Below are positions 57,020 through 64,000 of a stretch of 64,000 bases of DNA, piece after piece. Source of the DNA: Armigeres subalbatus. Lineage: Eukaryota; Arthropoda; Insecta; Diptera; Culicidae. Under the pieces are notes generated by a model. It worked only from the letters and a program-made list of their open reading frames with translations. It was not told the DNA's origin and ran no database searches. Within the stretch, counting starts at the first letter, position 1; each line of letters begins with the position of its first letter. The translations under genes and the position numbers were made by a program. Location: the NCBI RefSeq assembly GCF_024139115.2, contig NC_085141.1, positions 369,171,925 to 369,235,924 on the forward strand, written 5' to 3'.

Positions 57020-57027
57020 GTGTTTTT

Positions 57028-57822
57028 AATGTTTTTCATAGGGCCTATTTTAAGCTCAAAGAGCCTTGTTCCGTGTATACTGCTGAGCTAGCAGCTATAC
57101 AATATTCACTTGAGGAAATCGCATCCCTACCTCCTGACCACTTTTTCATCTTCACCGACAGTCTAAGTTCTTTGGAGGCTGTTCGGTCAATGAAACCGGT
57201 TAAGCACTCAGCGTATCTCCTGAATGGGATACAGAAAGCTTTGAGTGCCTTATCACAACGGTCTTACATATTCACCATGACTTGGGTCCCTTCTCATTGC
57301 TGAATCCCGGGAAATGAGAAAGCGGACTATTTGGCTAAGGTGGGCGCTATGTAAGGTGATATTTACGATCGGAAAATCACCTTCGATGAATTTTTCACAT
57401 TAGTTCGTCAGGAAACCTTGAACAGCTGGCAACAGAAATGGACAAATGGGGAGTTGGGTAGATGGCTATATTCAATTCGCCCGCAGGTGTCGAAGCGTCC
57501 ATGGTTCAAAAAATTGAATATGGGACGAGACTTCATTCGAACCATGTGTCGTCTAATGTCCAATCACTACACTCTAAATGCACATCTTTTCAGAGTGGGG
57601 CTCTCGGAAGGAAATCTCTGTGTTTGCGGCGAGGATTATCAGGACATCGATCATGTCGTGTGGGCGTGCGAGGAGCATCGTGGCCCCAGATCTGCGCTAA
57701 CTGAACATCTCCGGGTCCGAGGAAAACAACCAAAGCCTATTAGGGAAGTGTTGTCGGGCCTTGATCTCGAGTACATGTCCCTGGTCCACCAATTTTTGAA
57801 AGTTGCTGATGTAAAACTGTAA
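57028..57822 (+). pseudogene. ORF2 of the I-like retrotransposon, 3' part: rest of RNase H and Cys/His tail
   Basis: Continues the frame broken at 40417: NVFHRAYFKLKEPCS then VYTAELAAIQYSLEEIA (catalytic Glu in TAEL), FIFTDSLSSLEAV (catalytic Asp in TDS), MTWVPSHC, and after a TGA, GNEKADYLAK (last catalytic Asp). From 57418 a 134-codon frame runs to TAA at 57820-57822 with RLMSNHYTLNAHLFRVGL and the zinc motif CVCGEDYQDIDHVVWACEEH. Stops at 57301 (TGA) and near 57350 inactivate it. Confidence 0.85.
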
Positions 57823-58220
57823 TCATTGCCTGCCCATTCCCTTGTCTGTCGTACCCCATATCGAATGTCTTCCTCTTGTTGTACATTTCCATGTCTGTTG
57901 TTAATCCCTTCCGTATGTCTTCCTCTCGTCGTTGTCTCCCAAAAAAAGTTTGTTTGTCCCGTTACAGATGTAAAAATGCGAGGAATGTCAACTTTGTGAA
58001 CATCAGCATCGTAATTACTTAAGCACCCTAAAATCCTTTCCTTTCCTACTGTATTATTGTATTCCCTAACCTCGACTAAACCGCGAGTCTTTCGGTTCCC
58101 CAAAACTAACACTATGTATAAGAATCAAGAAATGTATTGTTAAACTTGATTTCGGCTCCGTAACGCTTCACGGCAAATGAGCCTTCCAAATAAACGAAAG
58201 ATAAAAAAAAAAAAAAAAAA
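57823..58220 (+). other. 3' UTR and poly(A) of the I-like retrotransposon
   Basis: A non-coding tail of about 380 nt ends AAACGAAAGATA followed by 17 or more A (58203-58220). The bases after it, TCTCTATTCTC, repeat those just before the element's 5' end. A long A tail at the junction is the signature of target-primed reverse transcription. Confidence 0.75.
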
Positions 58221-58231
58221 TCTCTATTCTC
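58221..58231 (+). repeat. Right target-site duplication of the I-like element
   Basis: TCTCTATTCTC, identical to 27993-28003. Confidence 0.75.
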
Positions 58232-58655
58232 CTTCCTCATTTTTCCATTCTCTCTTCCTACATCTTCGAATTTCGCCCTCTCTCGCTCCTCACTCACACT
58301 TCTCGCATCATATTTTTCACTTCTCACTTCTTACTATGTACTTCCTTCTCATTTCTTACGTTTCACTTCTCACTTCTCATGTCTCACTTCTCACTTTCCA
58401 CTACTCACAACTCACAACTCACTTTTCACTACTCACTTCTCACTTCTTACTTCTCGCTTCCCACTTCTCACATTTCTCTTCTCATTTCTCACTTCTCATT
58501 ACTCACTTTTCATTTCTCACTTTTCATTACGTTCTTCTCACTTCTCACTTTTCACTACTCACTTTTATTTCTCACTTCTTACTTCTCATTCGCCCTAATG
58601 ACGGTTCGGCATAATGGTCTTCGGCCCAATGACCAACAATTTATTTATTTTTTTA
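58232..58655. repeat. CTCACTT minisatellite with GGCCCAATGACC border
   Basis: Tandem 8-14-bp units of the TTCTCACTTCTCA type (58300-58590), followed by CGCCCTAATGACGGTTCGGC and GGCCCAATGACCAAC. The junction is the reverse complement of the one at 14455-14610. Confidence 0.85.
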
Positions 58656-59146
58656 CAATTATTAAGCAAATTGTCCCGCGATCCTTACGTTTGTTGCAGC
58701 TCAAAATTATGTCAAAAGCCAATTATGCGACTTTATGTAAAACGACGCAGATTTCTTTTTCAGTTTTAGTTTTATATGCACTATGGAAACAATTCGGGGA
58801 AATGTTGCATTCGGGGAATTGTTACATTCGGGGAAATGTTACGTTCGGGGAATTGTTATTCGGGGAAATTTCATTCGGGGAAATTGCATTCGGGGAATTG
58901 GTTTTCGGGGAATTGTCGTACAATCGTCTCCACACGAATCTGTGTCAAAAAGTCGAATGTCGAAAGGTCGAAGGTCGAAAAGTCGAAGGACAAAAGGTCG
59001 AAAGGACAAAAGGTCGAAGGGTCAAAAGGTGGAAAGGACCAAAGGTCGAATGGACAAAAGGTCGAAGGGTCAAAAAGTCGAATATGTGTCCTAACGTGAG
59101 ATGTGAGTTGTGAGTAATGACAAGTGAGATGCAAGATGGAAGTAGT
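58656..59146 (+). repeat. Two adjacent minisatellites: ATTCGGGGAA and GGTCGAAAGGACAAAA
   Basis: 58790-58925: about nine units of GAAATGTTACATTCGGG type, the complement of 25836-25980. 58950-59085: units of GGTCGAA(A/G)GG(A/T)CAAAA type. The complement of the second family reappears at 62818-62852, directly before the Penelope-like fragment. Confidence 0.85.
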
Positions 59147-59375
59147 TGTGGAGCTTATTGTGGGAATAGGCAAGCGGGAGTCTGCTGGAAAACTGTCACT
59201 GCTGTCTGCGATGGTTTACCACCTGTATTTGACTGACTGCGAATTGCCACGATTGCTTTGATTGATATTTTGCTGGGTCTCCTTTGTCGTTCATATAAAG
59301 CCTACTTCGATACTTTCAAATCTATTGGATTGGACTTTCCACAATTAAAACCCAGTGCCATTTCACTGCCACACA
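59147..59375 (+). repeat. Duplicated segment, copy 1 (229 bp)
   Basis: Nearly identical to 61164-61393: TGTGGAGCTTATTGTGGG to CATTTCACTGCCACACA, with one substitution and one single-base indel seen. The frame VELIVGIGKRESAGKLSLLS is open in both, but no protein family was recognised. Confidence 0.95.
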
Positions 59376-59764
59376 TTCCCCCTCTTCTCAGGATTTGTTT
59401 TGTTATGCAAAGTAACATTCTAAGACACAAACGCCAGCTAACGTTGTGTCAAATATTTTAAAGGCAGGCTTCGAGTTTTTTTTTTCTTTTATTCGGCATA
59501 ACACAGAAAAGTGATATGAACACAACATACCCAAAATTATATTTAAGTACCAAACATAAGTGAGAAAAGCTTTCAATGTACCGGGTATAACATGCGGGTA
59601 ACATTTTTAGTACACCTTAGATAGTTTAGGAGATTGATGGATATATAGATAACTGATAACTAAACAATGTAATAAACATAAATTATAAAGATCTCACAAC
59701 ATTTTCCTTCTGTTTTGACAGACCACCAGCCTGTTATATACTTTGCTGCTAAGGCTGAACAATA
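59376..59764. other. No gene
   Basis: AT-rich sequence, nothing recognised. Confidence 0.35.
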
Positions 59765-59975
59765 TTACAAAATCAAGTAACACTTAGTCGCATTGAGCAA
59801 TTTATGCGAGCACCACTCGCGCTCATTACAAAATCAAGCAACGTTAAGTTGCACTGAGCACTTTATGCGAGCACCACTCGCGCTCATAACAAAAACAAGC
59901 AACACTTGGTCGCACTGAGCACTTTATGCGAGCACCACTCGCGCTCATTACAAAATCAAGCAACACTAAGTCTGT
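59765..59975. repeat. 61-bp tandem repeat, three copies and a partial
   Basis: TTTATGCGAGCACCACTCGC recurs at 59801, 59862 and 59923, with TTACAAAATCAAGCAAC and GTCGCACTGAGCA blocks between. GCGAGCACCACTCGC is a hairpin with GCGAG arms. Confidence 0.9.
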
Positions 59976-61163
59976 ATGTTGAAGATGGTCATTTTCCCAT
60001 AGAGTCCTAGTTTGAAAATTGGTACTACAATTAATAGAATCGGTGTAAATAAGACCCACTTGTGGTCCCCTTCAGAAATTTTGAAAAGAGGGTTAAAAAA
60101 TAATTTTTATTTTTCCTTATTTATGTTAGGAATTTTATCACCATTATTTTACACACATTGAATCGTATGACTTTTAAGGCGATCTGTTCGGCAGTGTATC
60201 AGCTTGTCGTTGCACAATGTGAAGTTCAAGTATTCTGGTTTGGTGATTTCACTCAGTTGTTTATTGTTTGATAAAATGTAAATATATTTTCTATTGTACT
60301 GTCAACTATGGTAAGAGTTCCTTAGAGAGTGTAGAGTTCAGAGCGATCAGAGAGTTCCTAAAGCTCCCAAAAGCTATCAGTATTTTTTTGGATTACATAA
60401 AATATTCATGATTTCCTATTTCAGAAAACGTCCAGCAATCTCTTCGAATTTTGGTTCAAATAACCAAATAATTTCGAAATTCTAGAAAAGTATCCTAATC
60501 TGATTTCATCTTCTTCTTCTTAATGGTATCACATCCTTCCATGGCAAGATTCCGAAAAACCTTGTACATAAATCGCAAAAATGCGGCAATAAAATACACT
60601 CGGACCAAATGCAGTTTATAAATAACGCGATTACGAAGTCTCAATCTACTTCACTCATTTATTCTACAATTATTATAATGCGATATAAAAAGTAGTCGTG
60701 TTGATGCAATCCCATTATTGAAAAGCAGTTTTTTTTTTCAGTTGAGTAATGTTGATAACAAGACAAATGAGCAACAAAGGAATAAAAGAAACCTTTGCAA
60801 ACCATGCGTGCAGTGCCCTATATTGGCTAAGAAAATTACAACAGCTGGGGTCATGTTCCCCCTAGACCGGGACTATAGTTACGATTATGAACAAATGTTA
60901 CGTTTGATAAATAGTCAGCCTAATTCCGCCCTATGCTCTTTCTCTAATCCGACTTTTCAAAGAATAAGTTTGCACCTCTCGCAAAATATGTAATTGAGTA
61001 TGCACTTACCATTCTCAGCATAAAAACCTAAGTACATAACTTTTTTTCACTTTCACCCACGAAAAAAAATTCATTATATTTTGTCCATACACACTCTCGC
61101 TTGCTCCAGATTCTACAATGCGATCTACTTCAAAAATGGTGAAAATCCAGCAGGATCGCCAAA
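59976..61163. other. No gene; small SINE tail fragment
   Basis: About 60507-60537 resembles the inverted tail of the SINE family (CTTCTTCTTCTTAATGGTAT). A 91-codon frame at 60718-60993 is unrecognised. Confidence 0.35.
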
Positions 61164-61393
61164 TGTGGAGCTTATTGTGGGAATAGGCAAGCGGGAGTCT
61201 GCTGGAAAACTGTCACTGCTGTCTGCGATGGTTCACCACCTGTATTTGACTGACTGCGAATTGCCACGATTGCTTTGATTGATATTTTGCTGGGTCTCCT
61301 TTGTCGTTCATATAAAGCCTACTTCGATACTTTCAAATCTATTTGGATTGGACTTTCCACAATTAAAACCCAGTGCCATTTCACTGCCACACA
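61164..61393 (+). repeat. Duplicated segment, copy 2
   Basis: Second copy of 59147-59375, 2017 bp downstream in the same orientation. It runs directly into the purine-rich tract. Confidence 0.95.
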
Positions 61394-62815
61394 GTAGTGA
61401 GCATAGATAAATGAGAAGTGAGAAGTGTAAAGTAAAAAGTGAGAAGTGAGAAGTTGAAAGGAAGAAAAAAAAGTAAAAAGTGACAAATGAGAAATCCTAT
61501 GTGAGAAGTGAGGAACGAAGCACTAAGAAGTGAGATGTAAATAAGAAGTGAAAAGGAAGAAAGAAGAAAGGAGGAAACATATATAGTAAGAAAGAGAAAG
61601 CAAGAAACAAAAAGAACAGGAGAGGAAAAAAGAACAAAGAAAGAAAGAAAATGTAAGAAGGAAAAAAGAAGGAAGAAAAAAGGAAGAAGAAAAATGGAAA
61701 ACAGAAGAAGGAAGAAAGAATGAAGGAAGACGGAGAGAAGACACAATGAAGTAAAACAAAAGAAAGAAGGAGGAAGCAAGTAACAAGACAAGAGAAGAAA
61801 GATAGAAGAAATGAGGAACAAAGAAGAGAGAAATAAGGAAGAAAGAAGGAAGAAAAAAGAAATAAAGAAGAAATAAAGAAGAAAGATGGAAGAAATAAGG
61901 AACAAAGAAAAAAGAAATAAGAAAGAAAGATGAAAGAATAATGAAAGGAAAAAAGAAGAAAGGAGGAAAAAAGAAGGATGAAAGAAGGAAAAATGAAAGT
62001 AGGTAGAAAAAACAAGAAACAAAAAGAAAAAAGAAAGAAGGAAGGGAGGCGAAAGGAAGAAAGAGAGAAGGAACAGAGAAGAAAGTAGGAAGAAAGGAGG
62101 AGAACAGAGAAAGAAAGTAGGAAGGAAGAAGGGAAAACAGAAGGAAAAAAGGCGGAAGAAAGAAGGTGGAAGGAAGGAATAAAAACGGAAGAAAGAAAGA
62201 AGAAAAACGAAAGAAAGAAAGATGAAAGAACGAAGAAAGAAAGAAGGAAGAAAGGGAAAAAAAGAGAAAAAAAAGGAAGAAGGAAAAAAGAAAGAAGAAA
62301 AACGGAAGAATGAAAGAAGAAAGGAAGAAAGAAGGATTAAAGTAGAAAGAAAAAAAGGAATAGAGAAGCAAAAAAGAAATAGTAAAGAAGGAAAAAAGGG
62401 ACGAAAGAAAAAGGAAAAAAAGGAAGAAAAACAGGAAACTAAAAGGAAGAAAAAAAAGGGGGAGAGAGAAAGTAGAACTAAGAAAGAAAGTAGGAAGAAA
62501 GGAGGAAAATAAAGAAAAAAAAAGAAGATAGAAAAAAGAAAGCAAGTAGGAGGAAAGAAGAAAAAAGAAGGAAGGAATAAGGAAGAAAAAAGGTGGAAAG
62601 AAGGAAGGAAGATAAAGGAAAAACAGAAGAAAAAAGAAAAAAAGAAAGAAGTTAGAAATAAAGAAGATGAAATATGGAAGGAAGAAGGAAGAAAGAAGAT
62701 AGGAGGAAAAAATTGAAGGAAGGAAATATATGAAGTAAGAAGAAAAAAGGAAAAAGAAAGAGAATAGAAGAAAAAAGGAAGAATAAATAAGAAAGAAGGA
62801 AGAAAAAAGAAAGTC
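61394..62815. repeat. Purine-only tract, 1.4 kb of GAA/GGA/GAAA
   Basis: The plus strand is almost entirely A and G, as irregular GAAGAAAGAAGGAAG units. The first 170 bp (GAGAAGTGAGAAGTG) are the complement of the CTCACTT minisatellite. Long Ser/Phe/Leu-only frames on the minus strand (up to 512 codons) are a consequence of the composition and are not genes. Confidence 0.95.
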
Positions 62816-62851
62816 TTTTCATCCTTTCGACCTTTTGTCCTTCGACCTTTT

Positions 62852-63745
62852 GATGCAATCAAATTTACCTTCGAAGAGGAAAAAGAAGGTAAATTACCTT
62901 TCTTGGATCTACTAGTCATCAGGGAAGCAAATACAGCATTGAGCCTCGAAATCTACAGGAAGCCCACGAACACCATGAGAGTCATCCCATATACATCGAA
63001 CCATTTGTACCAACATAAAATGGCAGCATTTCATCACATGATCCACAGGATGCAGACGATACCCCTGAGCGAAGAAGGAAAAACGAAGGAACTACAATAC
63101 ATCTTGGAAACAGCGAAGATCAACGGATACCAGGAGATGACTATACGAGCGATCATCAACAAGAACGAAATGACCCTACGACGAAATGGACATACAGCGC
63201 TGACACCGATAGAGGAGCCGCTGAAAAGAGTTTCGGTCCCATATGATAAACACATCACCAACCAGCTACGCCCTCGACTAAGGAAATTCGGCATCGATCT
63301 AGTATTCTCCAGTAGAAGCAACCAACTCAAGTCTCTATTGGGTTCAACGAAGGATAAAGTAGAAATGTTGAATAAGGCAGGCGTTTATAAGATAAGTTGT
63401 TCCCAATGTGAAAAAATCTATGTAGGCCAAACAAAAAGATCATTAGATATAAGGTTCAAGGAACATATGGCGGAAGTGAGTAAGGCGAAAAGAGAAAACG
63501 ATAAGGGATTACATTACGAATTTAGATCTAAGGTAGCAGAGCATGTGTATAAGGAAAATCACCCAATTACGGCATTAAATATTAAAATCTTAAGAAATGT
63601 CTCTTCCCCATGGAAACTCGATGTAGCTGAGAGTTTGGAAGTCCACCGACAGGTACAAACAGCGCTAAGGATCAGGGAAATGGCAGCTCTTGGCTCTTCA
63701 AGTTTCTACCTAAACAATAAAGTAATTTACTGTATAGGTAAATAA
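62852..63745 (+). CDS. Penelope-like element protein, C-terminal part: end of RT and GIY-YIG endonuclease
   Basis: The frame opens at the junction with the minisatellite as DAIKFTFEEEKEGKLPFLDL, the conserved end of the Penelope RT. IYRKPTNTMRVIPYTSNHLY and the thumb HKMAAFHHMIHRM follow. The linker region is basic. The endonuclease is GVYKISCSQCEKIYVGQTKR (GVY/YVG for GIY/YIG, with a CXXC inside), then SLDIRFKEH with the expected Arg, and VAEHVYKENHPI with a candidate catalytic Glu. It stops at TAA 63743-63745. These enzymes copy and insert Penelope-like elements at nicked DNA. The RT fingers and palm are missing, so it is a 5'-truncated copy although its 297 codons are undamaged. There is no in-frame ATG at the homology start. 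Confidence 0.9.
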   Translation, partial: DAIKFTFEEEKEGKLPFLDLLVIREANTALSLEIYRKPTNTMRVIPYTSNHLYQHKMAAFHHMIHRMQTIPLSEEGKTKELQYILETAKINGYQEMTIRAIINKNEMTLRRNGHTALTPIEEPLKRVSVPYDKHITNQLRPRLRKFGIDLVFSSRSNQLKSLLGSTKDKVEMLNKAGVYKISCSQCEKIYVGQTKRSLDIRFKEHMAEVSKAKRENDKGLHYEFRSKVAEHVYKENHPITALNIKILRNVSSPWKLDVAESLEVHRQVQTALRIREMAALGSSSFYLNNKVIYCIGK

Positions 63746-64000
63746 AGTAGGCAAATAAGATTAGATTAGGTACCTAGCGTAGTATAAATAGTGTAAGTTG
63801 CGATTGTTTTCTTCAAGTCGAGTCAAGTACTAGACACTGAAGACGACGACACAGTTGTGGTCGAAATACGTATCTGCAAAGATAACGAAAATTAACTGGT
63901 GGAATTAAATGGACAGTACTTAATTCGTCTTAGACGGTTTAACAAGTAAATACCCATCGGAAGAAAAAGATACTAAAGATTTATTGATCCTGATTGATCG
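63746..64000 (+). mobile_element. Penelope-like element 3' region
   Basis: AT-rich 3' tail containing the hammerhead-like motif. The end of the element is not seen before the window ends. Confidence 0.6.
63825..63921 (+). ncRNA. Hammerhead ribozyme-like motif (candidate)
   Basis: CTGAAGA (63837-63843), a stem-loop made by GAC-ACA against TGT-GTC, GAAA (63863-63866), then a loopless palindromic stem ATACGTAT ending in C at 63874, the expected cleavage position. AAGTACT (63825-63831) pairs perfectly with AGTACTT (63915-63921) as an outer stem. Minimal hammerheads with palindromic stem III, active as dimers, are known from Penelope-like terminal repeats. One extra C between CTGAAGA and stem II departs from the strict core, so activity is uncertain. 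Confidence 0.5.

Larger units (their letters stand above)
28004..58220 (+). mobile_element. I-clade-like non-LTR retrotransposon, split by two DNA-transposon insertions
   Basis: The pieces of one element are 28004-28040, 35586-40417 and 57028-58220, about 6.06 kb in all. In order they hold a 5' leader, ORF1 with CCHC knuckles, ORF2 (apurinic endonuclease, reverse transcriptase, RNase H, Cys/His tail), a 3' UTR and poly(A) at 58203-58220. Retained RNase H and two ORFs suggest the I group; close relatives such as Loa cannot be excluded. An 11-bp direct repeat flanks the whole. An AGACG at 28028-28032, 25-28 nt from the apparent start, resembles a downstream promoter element, as expected for an internal promoter. 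Several frameshifts and stops show that the element is dead. Length and 5' leader suggest it inserted full length. Confidence 0.75.

Noticed and set aside
58177..59113. 145- and 244-codon frames over the CTCACTT and GGTCGAA minisatellites
   Set aside because: Repeat-encoded low-complexity peptides without codon structure or homology.
61381..62919. 512-codon and 340-codon minus-strand frames (Phe/Ser/Leu-rich, like membrane proteins)
   Set aside because: They lie wholly on the purine-only tract. A pyrimidine-only strand cannot encode stop codons, so length carries no meaning.
1..64000. Endogenous viral elements (common in Aedes genomes)
   Set aside because: No frame showed recognisable viral polymerase, nucleoprotein or glycoprotein motifs. 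Without a search, very short fragments cannot be excluded.

Overview
This is repeat-dominated eukaryotic DNA, most likely from a culicine (Aedes-type) mosquito. The inference rests on several things seen together: tRNA-derived SINEs with the look of the Feilai family, many TA-target and 8-bp-target MITEs, a P-superfamily transposon with introns, I-, RTE- and Penelope-type retroelements, and degenerate AATTCC-rich and CTCACTT minisatellites. No host protein-coding gene can be supported. Species and family names are inferences, because no database search was possible.

Layout. From 1 to 27.9 kb lies a patchwork of old repeats: GC-rich repeat ends (1.6, 5.5 and 19.6 kb), AATTCC-rich minisatellites, SINE copies (5.0, 18.1 and 18.7 kb), a retrotransposon RNase H tail relic (12.4 kb), several short TIR elements (12.2, 14.2, 21.1, 26.1 and 27.2 kb), a CTCACTT minisatellite (19.7-20.5 kb) and head-to-head arrays (27.3-28.0 kb). 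From 28.0 to 58.2 kb is one nested structure. From 58.2 to 64.0 kb come more minisatellites, a 229-bp duplication, a 1.4-kb purine-only tract and the 3' part of a Penelope-like element with a GIY-YIG nuclease domain and a hammerhead-like motif.

The central structure. An I-clade-like non-LTR retrotransposon of about 6.06 kb (5' end near 28004, poly(A) ending at 58220) is bounded by an 11-bp direct repeat (TCTCTATTCTC at 27993 and 58221). Two later insertions spread it over 30 kb. The first is a 7.5-kb P-like transposon (28041-35576) in its 5' leader. It has imperfect TIRs, a 9-bp identical flank (GGTTGTAAG) and a six-exon THAP/RNase H-like transposase that keeps its acidic catalytic positions but carries two frame breaks. 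The second is a 16.6-kb insertion (40418-57019) in the RNase H codons of ORF2. It has short TIRs (CAGCCCTG...) and an 8-bp near-identical flank (GTGTTTTC/T). Removing it together with one flank copy restores the RNase H reading frame exactly.

The left 8.9 kb of the 16.6-kb insertion is a higher-order satellite: about 66 GC-rich 93-bp monomers in eight blocks. Every block begins with a fresh copy of the insertion's own left terminus. The remaining 7.6 kb is a tRNA-like sequence, a 192-bp MITE, a SINE, and RTE-like relics holding another MITE with a perfect 8-bp target duplication. No transposase was found in it. A transposon-bounded satellite whose repeat unit contains the transposon end is the most unusual thing in this window.

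All recognisable coding sequence is transposon-derived. The P-like and I-like proteins are disrupted. The Penelope-like fragment is open over its last 297 codons but truncated at its 5' end.
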